This document shows, in pieces, positions 44,891 through 53,679 of a DNA stretch of 64,000 nt. The position numbers were made by a program, and so were the translations under genes. This DNA comes from Collimonas sp. OK607 (lineage in GTDB: Bacteria > Pseudomonadota > Gammaproteobacteria > Burkholderiales > Burkholderiaceae_D). The notes under the pieces were generated by a model that was given only the letters and a program-made list of their open reading frames with translations, made no database searches and was not told the DNA's origin. Each line of letters begins with the position of its first letter. Positions within the stretch are counted from its first letter, which is position 1. The DNA is taken from contig NZ_FOKF01000011.1 of assembly GCF_900111995.1 (NCBI RefSeq), positions 1-64,000 on the forward strand. Direction: 5' to 3'.

Positions 44891-45424
44891 TTACGACTGC
44901 GACGGGAAAACCCCTGCCCAAGCAATGCAAAACGAGACCGTCAACGTCGGCATCGTGTTGTCATGCGGCAGAGTATTGCCGACGGCGGACGTCGACGCCG
45001 GCGACATCGCAAACGGCGTGAGCCCACTGATGCTGCTGGTGTACATCTTGTCGTTGCCCGCCGCGGCGCCCAGCTGCACGGATGCTGCTGGCGCGGTCGC
45101 GCTGGCCAGCAGGCTGGTGACAGCAAATGAATGACTGTGGCCAGGTATGTTGCCGGGTATTAGCGTGACTGATTCGTTGCCGCCCTGCTCCCCCATTACC
45201 CGAGGCGTCAAACCGCTGCCTGCTCCTTGATGCACCGGCACCTGGCCGCGCATGTCGGGCAAGCCGAAGGTGTTGACACCGTCGCCGCCAAAAGTGGTCC
45301 CCAGCAATGTGTACAAAACTTCGTATTGCGCGATGGGCGGCTGGCTGCCGTCGCAGGCGAGCCACCCGGTCGGGACGCGTTGGAAGGCGAGCAGGCGGAT
45401 TTCACCTACAAATGGTGTAGTCAT
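44891..45424 (-). CDS. Tail-collar protein 2
   Basis: This 177-aa paralogue has TGWLACDGSQPPIAQYEVLY, TLLGTTFGGDGVNTFGLPDM, GNIPGHSHSF and the C-terminal FCIAWAGVFPSQS. It is about as long as its two neighbours and separated from each by 30-65 bp, so it is part of one operon. The region between the two conserved blocks is the most variable and probably carries specificity. Confidence 0.88.
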   Translation of the reverse strand: MTTPFVGEIRLLAFQRVPTGWLACDGSQPPIAQYEVLYTLLGTTFGGDGVNTFGLPDMRGQVPVHQGAGSGLTPRVMGEQGGNESVTLIPGNIPGHSHSFAVTSLLASATAPAASVQLGAAAGNDKMYTSSISGLTPFAMSPASTSAVGNTLPHDNTMPTLTVSFCIAWAGVFPSQS

Positions 45425-45456
45425 GGCTGTATTCCCTAAAAGGTTACGGGATGTGG

Positions 45457-45990
45457 CTAGGTGCGAGGTGGAAAAACACCAGTGAGGGCAATGCTGAAAT
45501 TCAAGACCCGGAACGGCTGCATGTTCTGGTGCATGCCATTGCCGCCGGCGGGCGCGACGGTTTGCGGAGCAAGCTTCACTTGCGGACCGGCAGACTGAGC
45601 GTAAATCGCTTCCGCACCGCTGTTGCCATACAGCGTGTTGGTCGGATTCCTGATGGAGCCGGCGGTGGTGGTGCCGTTCGCCAAGTGATTGTGAAGAGGA
45701 AGTTGCCCAGGTTGCAGGGTGACGGTTTCAACCCCCTGCTGCTGTCCTTGCGTATATGGGGTTGGCTGCCAGTTCGGGTCGGCCGACCCGCCTGCATGTA
45801 TTGGCGTGCGGCCTTGCAGGTTTGGCAAGGCGAACGTGGTCTGGCCGTTGCCGCCGTACATGGTCCCAAGTAGCGCGAACAGCGCCTGGTTCTGGCTGAT
45901 CGGCATGATCTGCCCGTTGCAGGCAGCAAAACCGCGCGGCGCAAAATTGAAACCGCTCAGCATGATTTGTCCAACATAGTATTCAGCCAT
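45457..45990 (-). CDS. Tail-collar protein 1
   Basis: The start is at ATG 45990 behind GGGAGA rather than the in-frame ATG at 46005. The 177-aa product has FNFAPRGFAACNGQIMPISQ, ALLGTMYGGNGQTTFALPNL, PLHNHLANG and the end ALTGVFPPRT. It is first in a three-gene tandem array, transcribed away from the autotransporter gene. Confidence 0.88.
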   Translation of the reverse strand: MAEYYVGQIMLSGFNFAPRGFAACNGQIMPISQNQALFALLGTMYGGNGQTTFALPNLQGRTPIHAGGSADPNWQPTPYTQGQQQGVETVTLQPGQLPLHNHLANGTTTAGSIRNPTNTLYGNSGAEAIYAQSAGPQVKLAPQTVAPAGGNGMHQNMQPFRVLNFSIALTGVFPPRT

Positions 45991-46278
45991 CGATATCTCT
46001 CCCAAGATTGGTAATGCACTGACAGTAGCTGGCGGCGGGCGCGAAAATGTTGGTTTTGTGTTATTTCCGCAACAGCCAAATTAAATTTGCTTTAAAGAAA
46101 ATATCTTTGTTTGCCGTTTTTATAATTAGGGTTAGCATACGTTTCCACAGGGAAAGCGTCAATAGCTTCTACCACACTTCTAATTACTATCCGTTCTTCC
46201 CCTCGACGATTGATTAAAACGGCACAGAGCCATCCTTAAGATGGCCTTACATATTAAATAAAAAATCAGGGAGCCTTC

Positions 46279-49200
46279 ATGTTGCTACGTCCACACGGCT
46301 GGGGCGGCACTAGCGCAATGTCTGCGTCTGCTTCAGGTGCATCCGGGGAGATAATCAGAAAGCGGGGAAGGCTGATTGGCGGTGCAGCCTGGTTTGCCCG
46401 CTTGCTGGCCGGATTGTCCTATGCCGCGATTTTTGGCTGGGCAAGCCAGGCATATGCTGCGGGAGGACCTAGCACCGAATGCCCGCCTACCCAGACCATG
46501 ACTGTAGCCTCCGGCGGCACCGCTACCGCCGATCTGTCTGGCTGCAGCCTAACCGGCCTTGGCGGCATGTCGGTAGCACCTACCCACGGCAGTGTCCCGG
46601 ACGTGTCCCCTTCGACCGGAAATGCCACCAGTCTGGTGACCTATGTCAACAATGGCGATGGCGCTCTGTCTGACACATTTACTGTACTGGACGATGTTAA
46701 CAACACGATCGTATTTACCGTTACGGTCCTGCCAGCTTCTTCGCCGATCACGGTGACGCCGGCTTCTTTGCCCAACCCGTCGATCGGCAGCACCTACAGT
46801 CAGACCCTCAGTGCCACCGGCGGTGTCGCGCCTTATGTCTATTCGCTTGCGTCAGGCAGCCTGCCGGCGGGACTGATCTTGTCGTCTACCGGCGCCATCA
46901 CAGGCACGCCAACCGCGGCCGGTTCCTTTACCTTTACTGTCGGGGTGCACGATTCGACTAGCCCAACGGCGCTGGCCACCACCAAAACCTATTCGGTGAT
47001 CATCGCGGCCCCGGTAATGGCGTTGTCGCCAGGCAGTCCGCCTGCCGGTACGGTGTCGCAGTCCTACAGCCAGCAGCTCAGCACCAGCGGCGGCACGGCT
47101 CCCTACGCCTATGCGGTGCAAGTCGGACTAGGAAATTTGCCGCCGGGCCTGAGCATGTCATCCGGCGGCCTGATTTCCGGCACCCCGACGGCGGCAGGCA
47201 GCTCTACTTTTTCTGTCAAGTACACAGACAGCTCTACCGGCACCGGTCCGTTTTCCCAAGCCAAGAGCATGACAATCGTGATCAACGCGACGCCCGTCGT
47301 CGTCGCCCCAGCGACATTGACAGCCGGTGCCGTAGGCGTGGCATATGCCGGCGGCCCGTTGACTGCCAGCGGTGGAACCGCTCCTTATACATTCTCGATC
47401 ACCGCCGGCGCGCTGCCGGCCGGCATGTCGTTGTCCAGCAGCGGTGCTCTGACTGGCACGCCGACAGCCGGCGGTACGTTCAGCTTCACGGTCAGGGCCA
47501 CCGACCAGAACAGTTTTTCCGGTTCGCTGGCCTATACCTTGGTTATAAATGCGCCGACGATCGGCATTGCGCCAACTACCTTGCCGGCTGCTGCCGTGGC
47601 TAGTGCCTATAGCCAGAATGTGACAGCCAGCGGCGGCACTGGCGGTTACACCTACGCGATAACTGCCGGCGCGCTTCCGGCAGGTACTTCGTTGTCGAGC
47701 GCTGGCGTGTTGTCCGGCACCCCAACCGCCGGCGGAACGTTCAATTTCACTGTCACCGCAACAGACAGTTCGACTGGTACCGGACCCTATACCGGCTCGC
47801 GCGCGTATGCGCTCACGGTCAACGCGCCGTTCATCGCGCTCAGTCCAGCCACTCTGGCCGCAATGACTGTCGGCAGCAGCGTCAACCAGAACGTGACCGC
47901 AAGCGGCGGGACTTCCTCCTATGTCTACAGCATCATCGCCGGCGCCTTGCCGCCCGGTCTGTCATTGGCATCCAACGGTACGCTGGCCGGTACCCCGACC
48001 GTGGCTGGCCCATTCAATTTCACGGTCAGCGCTGCCGATAGTTCTACCGGCACCGGGCCTTACACCGGCTCACGCGCTTACTCGGTATCGGTCGCTACCG
48101 GCCTGCCGGTTGCCGGCCCAGTCAGCGCCACGGTTGCCTATGGCAGCTCGGCGAATCCGATCACGCTCAACCTGAACGGCGGCGTGCCGACTTCAGTGGC
48201 CGTTGCATCGGCTGCCGCACACGGTACCGCCGCCGCCAGCGGCACCAGTATCACCTATACGCCGGCAGCAGGGTATGCCGGTGCAGATTCGTTCACCTAT
48301 ACCGCGACCAACGGTGCCGGCACCTCGAGCCCGGCGACCGTCTCGGTGACGGTAAGCACGCCGACCCTGACCCTGACGCCGGCCGGGCCGATCCTGACAC
48401 CGGTCTATGGCAACGCGTTCTCGCAGTCATTCTCGACCAGCGGCGGCGTTGCGCCATACACTTATGCACTGTCGGGCAGCCTGCCGACCGGCTTGAGCTG
48501 GAACGCAGCTACCGCCACGCTGTCCGGCACGCCGACGCAGAGCGGGAATTTCCCTGTTACCGTCACGGCTACCGACCAGTCTACCGGCGCCGGTGCGCCA
48601 TTCTCGATCGCCATCGGCTACACGCTGGCGATCAGCGCGCCGATCATCAGCTTGACATCAGCCACCTTGCCCGGCAGCGCCATCGGTACGTCGTACACGG
48701 CGTCGATCAGCGCCAGCGGCGGCATCGGACCCTATACCTATGCTGTCTCGGCCGGCGCGTTGCCGACCGGCGTGTCGCTGAATGGCAGCAGCGGAGCGCT
48801 CTCGGGGACGCCGACAGAGGCCGGCGCTTTCGGTTTCACCGTGCGGGCCAGCGACGTCAACAGTTTTGCCGGAACCCGCACCTATAACATCTTGGTCGGC
48901 GTGCCGACCCTGACGCTGACCCCGGCCTCGCTGCCGGCGGCGGCCGTTGCGGTTGGGTACAGCGCGACATTCACTGCCGGTGGCGGTACCTCCCCCTACA
49001 ACTATACCCTGACCGGCACCCTGCCTAGCGGCATCACGTTCAATTCCGCCACCGGCGTATTGTCCGGCACCACCGCGCAAGCCGGCAGCTTCCCGATTAC
49101 GGTGCGCGCAACCGACAGCAGCACCGGCGCCGGCGCGCCATTCACGGTACAGAACAGTTACACGCTGACAGTGGCGGCACCGAGCATCAGCCTGGCGCCG

Positions 49201-52059
49201 AGCAGCATCGCCGGCGGTACAGTGGCGGTCAGCTATAGCGCCGCTATCAGCGCCAGCGGCGGCGCCGCGCCCTATGCCTACAGCCTGGTCAGCGGCGCAT
49301 TGCCCGCAGGCGTCACACTGAACGCATCAACCGGCGCTTTGAGCGGAACACCGAGCGCTGCCGGTACTTTCAGTTTTACGGTAAGAGGGCTGGATGCCAA
49401 CAACTTCAGCGGCAGCCAAGCGTATAGCCTGGCGATCGCCGCCGCGACGGTGACCTTGAATCCGGCGACATTGCCTAACCCGACCGCGGAGGCAGCCTAT
49501 ACCACCACGCTGACGGCAGTCGGCGGTACGGCGCCATACAGTTTCGCCGTGGCCGGCGGCGCCTTGCCAAGCGGCTTGACGCTCAATTCGGCCACTGGTG
49601 TGCTGTCGGGCACCGCTAACCAGAGCGGCAGCTTTACCTTCAACATCCGCGCCAGCGACAGCAGCAGCGGCGCTGGCGCGCCGTTCAGCGCTACCGTCAG
49701 CTACACCCTGAATGTCGGTGCGCCGACCATCGCCGTAACGCCAGGCGTCATGGCGGCCGCCAAGGTCAACGTCGCCTACAGCCAGCAATTCACGGCTGGC
49801 GGCGGCATCGCGCCGTACACCTATGCGATAGCTGTAGGCAGCCTGCCGGCCGGGCTGACCTTGAATACCGCTACTGGCCTGCTGAGCGGAACACCAAGCG
49901 CAGCCGGCAGTTTTGGCTTCACGGTGCGCGCGACAGATACGCAGAATTTCAGCGGACAGCAGGCATTGACGCTCGGTGTCGGACAGGCGCAGCCGGTCGC
50001 AGTCAACGACAGCGCCGCTACCACAGCCAACCAGCTGGTAACCGTGAATGTCACGGCCAACGACAGCGGGCCGATCACTAGCATTGCGATCAGCACCCCA
50101 CCCGCGCACGGCAGCGTCGCCGTCAGCGGCTTGAACGCGGTCTATACGCCGGCCAGCAATTATTTTGGCAACGATAGCTTCAGCTATACCGCAACCGGAC
50201 CGGGCGGAACGTCTACGCCAGCCAGTGTGACCGTGGCCGTGACGCCGCTCGCAGTGCCGGTAGCCGTGCCGCAAACCGCCACCGTCCTGGCCGGCCAGCC
50301 GGTCACCTTGCATGCCGCCAATGGCGCCAGCGGCGGACCGTTCACGTTAGCAGTGGTGGTCAGTGCGCCGAGTGCCGGGACCACAGCAGTCAGCGGCACC
50401 GATATTGTGTACACCTCCGCGGTCGGCAGCAGCGGCGACATCAGGTTCAGCTACACGCTGGCGAACGCCTTTGGCGCTTCGGCGCCGGTGACGGCGATCA
50501 TCAGCGTCAATCCGATGCCGGTGGCAGGCGCGCATAACGCGACGGTCAGCGCCGGCGCCACGGTGAATGTCGACCTGATGGCCGGCGCCAGCGGCGGTCC
50601 GTTCACTGCCGCCAGCATGGTCGCGGTGTCACCGGCTGCGGCAGGCAGCGCCGTCATCCGCGATGTCGGCACGGCCGGCAAACCGGCTTACCAGATGAGC
50701 TTCACTGCGGCCAGCACCTTTGCCGGACAGGCTGCGGTCAGCTATACACTGAGCAACGCCTTTGCGACTTCGGCGCCGGGCAGCGTCAACGTGACCGTGA
50801 CGCCGCGGCGCGACATGTCGACCGATCCTGAAGTGACCGGTTTGCTGGCGGCTCAGGCTGACAGCACCAGGCGCTTCGCCACTGCGCAGATCTCGAATTT
50901 CACGCGCCGCCTGGAAAGCCTGCACGGCGACGGCTGGGGAAGTTCGGGATTTGGACTGAGCTTTGCGCCGCCGGCCACCAATCGGCCGGGCAGTAACGCG
51001 GGACAATGGCAGAACAGCGACGTCGACCGCATGCTTGGCTCACCGTTACAGCCGAACATGCGCAAGGTCGGCTGGCCATTGCAATCTGCGGCGGCACAGA
51101 CGGCCGGAGCAGCAAGCGGCAGTACCGGCAACGGCAACGGGCCGGTACTGGCAGCCAGCGATACGCAGCTGACAGTCGCCGGCTTGCCGGAGTTGCCGGT
51201 CCGCCAGGACAATCCTAAACAGCCTCTGTCATTATGGATGGGCGGCGCGGTCGATTTCGGCCAGCAGAACGTGAATGGCCGCCAGGCTGGATTCCGCTTC
51301 ACCACCAATGGCGTCAGCGCCGGCGGCGACTACCGGATCAACGATTTGGCTACCATCGGACTCGGTGCAGGTTTTAGCCGCGACAGCAGCGATGTCGGCG
51401 ACAACGGCACCAAGAGCACGGCGGAGAGCGTGGTGGCGGCCATGTACGGCAGCTTGCGGCCAGCCAAGAATGTGTTCGTCGACGCCGTCCTCGGCTACGG
51501 CACGCTGAATTTCAATGCCACGCGCTACGTCACCGACGGCGGCGGTTTTGCCACCGGCTTGCGGCATGGCGACCAGGTCTTCGGCGCCATCGTCAGTGGC
51601 ATCGAGTTCCGCCAGCAAGACTGGATGTGGTCGCCGTACGGCCGGGTGGAGTTGATGTCGGCCACGCTTGACCAGTACACCGAGACCGCCAGCGGCCTCA
51701 ATGCGCTGACGTATTTCAAGCAGACCGTGCGTACCAGCAGCGGCAGCCTGGGCGTGCGCGCAGAAGGTCAGTACGTGACCAGATTCGGCACTTGGGGACC
51801 ACGCGCTCGGCTGGAATTTCGCCACCAGTTCCAGGGACAAGATGACGCCAAGCTGGCGTATGCCGACCTGGCCGCAGCAGGGCCTGCCTATATCGTCCAT
51901 ACCACTAGCCAGGACACCGGCAACTGGAGCGCGGGCCTGGGCGCCAGGCTGGTGATGCATAACGGCACGATGTTCACGATTGACTACAGCAGCAACCTGA
52001 ATGTCGGCAACGGTCGCAGCCAGTCGATCATGTTCGGCCTCGAAGTGCCGCTGAACTGA
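46279..52059 (+). CDS. Giant autotransporter with Ig-like (He_PIG) repeat passenger
   Basis: This 1926-aa protein begins with an extended signal region ending near ASQAYA. The passenger holds about eleven ~90-residue repeats, each with ASGGTAPYTY, ALPAGLSLSS and LSGTPTAAGTFSFTV-type motifs (putative Ig/He_PIG domains), plus at least two cadherin-like segments (YAGADSFTYTATNGAGTSS; YFGNDSFSYTATGPGGTST). The last ~280 residues form an autotransporter beta-barrel starting LSLWMGGAVDFGQQNV and ending MFGLEVPLN. It should display a long stalk on the cell surface, probably for adhesion. The ATG follows CAGGGAG. Confidence 0.88.
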   Translation: MLLRPHGWGGTSAMSASASGASGEIIRKRGRLIGGAAWFARLLAGLSYAAIFGWASQAYAAGGPSTECPPTQTMTVASGGTATADLSGCSLTGLGGMSVAPTHGSVPDVSPSTGNATSLVTYVNNGDGALSDTFTVLDDVNNTIVFTVTVLPASSPITVTPASLPNPSIGSTYSQTLSATGGVAPYVYSLASGSLPAGLILSSTGAITGTPTAAGSFTFTVGVHDSTSPTALATTKTYSVIIAAPVMALSPGSPPAGTVSQSYSQQLSTSGGTAPYAYAVQVGLGNLPPGLSMSSGGLISGTPTAAGSSTFSVKYTDSSTGTGPFSQAKSMTIVINATPVVVAPATLTAGAVGVAYAGGPLTASGGTAPYTFSITAGALPAGMSLSSSGALTGTPTAGGTFSFTVRATDQNSFSGSLAYTLVINAPTIGIAPTTLPAAAVASAYSQNVTASGGTGGYTYAITAGALPAGTSLSSAGVLSGTPTAGGTFNFTVTATDSSTGTGPYTGSRAYALTVNAPFIALSPATLAAMTVGSSVNQNVTASGGTSSYVYSIIAGALPPGLSLASNGTLAGTPTVAGPFNFTVSAADSSTGTGPYTGSRAYSVSVATGLPVAGPVSATVAYGSSANPITLNLNGGVPTSVAVASAAAHGTAAASGTSITYTPAAGYAGADSFTYTATNGAGTSSPATVSVTVSTPTLTLTPAGPILTPVYGNAFSQSFSTSGGVAPYTYALSGSLPTGLSWNAATATLSGTPTQSGNFPVTVTATDQSTGAGAPFSIAIGYTLAISAPIISLTSATLPGSAIGTSYTASISASGGIGPYTYAVSAGALPTGVSLNGSSGALSGTPTEAGAFGFTVRASDVNSFAGTRTYNILVGVPTLTLTPASLPAAAVAVGYSATFTAGGGTSPYNYTLTGTLPSGITFNSATGVLSGTTAQAGSFPITVRATDSSTGAGAPFTVQNSYTLTVAAPSISLAPSSIAGGTVAVSYSAAISASGGAAPYAYSLVSGALPAGVTLNASTGALSGTPSAAGTFSFTVRGLDANNFSGSQAYSLAIAAATVTLNPATLPNPTAEAAYTTTLTAVGGTAPYSFAVAGGALPSGLTLNSATGVLSGTANQSGSFTFNIRASDSSSGAGAPFSATVSYTLNVGAPTIAVTPGVMAAAKVNVAYSQQFTAGGGIAPYTYAIAVGSLPAGLTLNTATGLLSGTPSAAGSFGFTVRATDTQNFSGQQALTLGVGQAQPVAVNDSAATTANQLVTVNVTANDSGPITSIAISTPPAHGSVAVSGLNAVYTPASNYFGNDSFSYTATGPGGTSTPASVTVAVTPLAVPVAVPQTATVLAGQPVTLHAANGASGGPFTLAVVVSAPSAGTTAVSGTDIVYTSAVGSSGDIRFSYTLANAFGASAPVTAIISVNPMPVAGAHNATVSAGATVNVDLMAGASGGPFTAASMVAVSPAAAGSAVIRDVGTAGKPAYQMSFTAASTFAGQAAVSYTLSNAFATSAPGSVNVTVTPRRDMSTDPEVTGLLAAQADSTRRFATAQISNFTRRLESLHGDGWGSSGFGLSFAPPATNRPGSNAGQWQNSDVDRMLGSPLQPNMRKVGWPLQSAAAQTAGAASGSTGNGNGPVLAASDTQLTVAGLPELPVRQDNPKQPLSLWMGGAVDFGQQNVNGRQAGFRFTTNGVSAGGDYRINDLATIGLGAGFSRDSSDVGDNGTKSTAESVVAAMYGSLRPAKNVFVDAVLGYGTLNFNATRYVTDGGGFATGLRHGDQVFGAIVSGIEFRQQDWMWSPYGRVELMSATLDQYTETASGLNALTYFKQTVRTSSGSLGVRAEGQYVTRFGTWGPRARLEFRHQFQGQDDAKLAYADLAAAGPAYIVHTTSQDTGNWSAGLGARLVMHNGTMFTIDYSSNLNVGNGRSQSIMFGLEVPLN

Positions 52060-52083
52060 ACTGAACTGAACAGTCTTTAGAAA

Positions 52084-52122
52084 GGGCGGGTAATACGTGA
52101 TGCACTTCTACCCTACCCGCCC
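52084..52122 (+). terminator. Hairpin after the autotransporter gene
   Basis: GGGCGGGT (52084-52091) pairs with ACCCGCCC (52115-52122). No strong T-run follows, so it may act as a weak terminator or transcript stabiliser between convergent genes. Confidence 0.45.
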
Positions 52123-52189
52123 ACCTGCGACCGCCTGAAGACAATTTTCGGTATCCCCGACCTCAAACACCATACGCCGGGATCGGCCC

Positions 52190-52657
52190 TCAAATTCCTT
52201 CAAGGCTCAGCGCACGCACCGCGGCGCGCAGCTGTGCGTGCAACTGTGCACGCTCCTCATCGAGCAGGTCGGGAAACATTAACTGCTCCACTTCCCTCAC
52301 CTTGGCATCGCATTCCTGCAGGATCGCCTGGCCTTCACCGGTCAGGCTAATCTGAATGATGCGTCCGTGCGACGGATCCGGCTTGCGTTCTATCCAGCCT
52401 TTCGCCTCCATCGCCTTCACCATCTCATTGGCCGACTGCGGCGAAATCATGGTGCGCTCGGCCAGTTGCGCGTTCGACAGCGAGCCCAGCTTGCGGAATA
52501 CGGACAGCGCCGTGTACTGGGTCACCGTCAGTCCGGTCGGCGCCAGGCTGTCGCGCAGGCGCTTGTTCAATACGTGGTCCAGGCGGCCTACCAGGTAGGC
52601 CAGTCCCAACGGTTTTTGAGCATCGGAAGCAGACTGTAATAAATTTTTCTTAATCAT
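52190..52657 (-). CDS. MarR-family regulator of hydroxycinnamate catabolism
   Basis: This 155-aa winged-helix protein has LSNAQLAERTMISPQSANEM (recognition helix) and the wing WIERKPDPSHGRIIQISLT. It is divergent from the hydratase/lyase gene and separated by 98 bp containing a perfect operator. Family knowledge (FerR/FerC-type regulators) suggests it represses the ferulate genes and is released by feruloyl-CoA. That ligand is inferred. Confidence 0.85.
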   Translation of the reverse strand: MIKKNLLQSASDAQKPLGLAYLVGRLDHVLNKRLRDSLAPTGLTVTQYTALSVFRKLGSLSNAQLAERTMISPQSANEMVKAMEAKGWIERKPDPSHGRIIQISLTGEGQAILQECDAKVREVEQLMFPDLLDEERAQLHAQLRAAVRALSLEGI

Positions 52658-52668
52658 AAAAAATCATC

Positions 52669-52722
52669 TTGTAAAGCGTGGCGGTTAGGCTTAGTATAAG
52701 GCGCGTATCAGGTAACCTGATA
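52669..52722 (+). promoter_or_regulatory. Ferulate operon promoter and MarR operator
   Basis: A candidate -35 TTGTAA (52669-52674) and -10 TAGTAT (52692-52697, 17-bp spacing) precede a perfect inverted repeat TATCAGGT-A-ACCTGATA at 52706-52722, which would cover the transcription start. This is the placement expected for repression by the divergent MarR protein. Confidence 0.7.
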
Positions 52723-52755
52723 TTAAACTTACTTTTACTTTCAGGGAGACATTGT

Positions 52756-53589
52756 ATGTCCAAATATGAAGCGCGCTGGCAAACCGTTAAGGTCGATGTA
52801 GAAAACGGTATCGGCTGGATCACCCTCAACCGTCCGGAAAAACGTAACGCGATGAGTCCCACCCTCAATCGCGAAATGATCGATGTGCTGGAAACGCTGG
52901 AGCTCGACAACGATGCTCAGGTCATCGTGCTGACCGGCGCCGGCGAAGCCTGGTCCGCCGGCATGGATTTGAAAGAATACTTCCGCGAAACCGACGGCCA
53001 GCCGGAGATCACGCAGGAGCGCATTCGCCGCGACTGCTCGCAGTGGCAATGGAAGTTGCTGCGCATGTACAGCAAGGCCACCATTGCGATGGTCAACGGC
53101 TGGTGCTTCGGCGGCGCGTTCTCGCCACTGGTCGCCTGCGATCTGGCCATCGCCGCGGATGACGCGGTGTTTGGATTGTCCGAGATCAACTGGGGCATCC
53201 CGCCAGGCAACCTGGTCAGTAAGGCAGTCGCCGATACCATGGGCCACCGCGAGGCACTTTACTACGTCATGACCGGCGAAACCTTCACCGGCGTGCAAGC
53301 CGCGCAAATGGGCCTGATCAACAAGAGCGTGCCGAAAGAGCAGTTGCGCAGCGCTGTCGTGGCGCTGGCCAAGACGCTGCTGGAAAAGAACCCAGTGGTG
53401 CTGCGTTATGCGAAACAGGGATTCAAGCGCTCGCGCGAATTGACCTGGGAACAGGGCGAAGACTACCTGTACGCCAAGACCGACCAGTCCAACTACCGCG
53501 ATCCGGAAAAAGGTCGCAAGGAAGGTCTGAAGCAATTCCTCGATGACAAAACCATCAAACCTGGCCTCCAGACCTACAAGCGCAGCTGA
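52756..53589 (+). CDS. ech: p-Hydroxycinnamoyl-CoA hydratase/lyase (feruloyl-CoA to vanillin)
   Basis: This 277-aa crotonase-fold enzyme starts at ATG 52756 behind CAGGGAG. It has GWITLNRPEKRNAMSPTLNR, the oxyanion-hole region AGEAWSAGMDLKEYF and WCFGGAFSPLVACDLAIAAD, and INWGIPPGNLVSKAVADTMG, characteristic of HCHL/Ech. It hydrates feruloyl-CoA and cleaves the product to vanillin and acetyl-CoA. It is the first gene of the catabolic cluster. Confidence 0.93.
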   Translation: MSKYEARWQTVKVDVENGIGWITLNRPEKRNAMSPTLNREMIDVLETLELDNDAQVIVLTGAGEAWSAGMDLKEYFRETDGQPEITQERIRRDCSQWQWKLLRMYSKATIAMVNGWCFGGAFSPLVACDLAIAADDAVFGLSEINWGIPPGNLVSKAVADTMGHREALYYVMTGETFTGVQAAQMGLINKSVPKEQLRSAVVALAKTLLEKNPVVLRYAKQGFKRSRELTWEQGEDYLYAKTDQSNYRDPEKGRKEGLKQFLDDKTIKPGLQTYKRS

Positions 53590-53622
53590 AGCACCCTCTA
53601 CAATAAGAATTGTGACAGCAGC

Positions 53623-53651
53623 GGCTGCCGCCATCCCCGATGGCGGCAGCC
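53623..53651 (+). terminator. Strong hairpin between ech and vdh
   Basis: GGCTGCCGCCATC (53623-53635) and GATGGCGGCAGCC (53639-53651) form a perfect 13-bp stem with a 3-nt loop. No T-run follows. It may attenuate or stabilise the mRNA so that ech is expressed more than downstream genes. Confidence 0.6.
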
Positions 53652-53679
53652 ATTATCCAATCAACAGATGAGACCTCTC

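Noticed and set aside
44293-45990. Treating the tail-collar genes as part of a prophage
   Set aside because: No capsid, terminase or lysis genes are present; isolated collar-domain genes are common in chromosomes.
50820-51980. Open frames antisense to the autotransporter barrel (for example 51232-51960 minus)
   Set aside because: They are shadows of a clear autotransporter beta-barrel coding sequence.
52051-52074. CTGAA short tandem repeat at the autotransporter 3' end
   Set aside because: Only about four units across the stop codon; too short to argue for phase variation.
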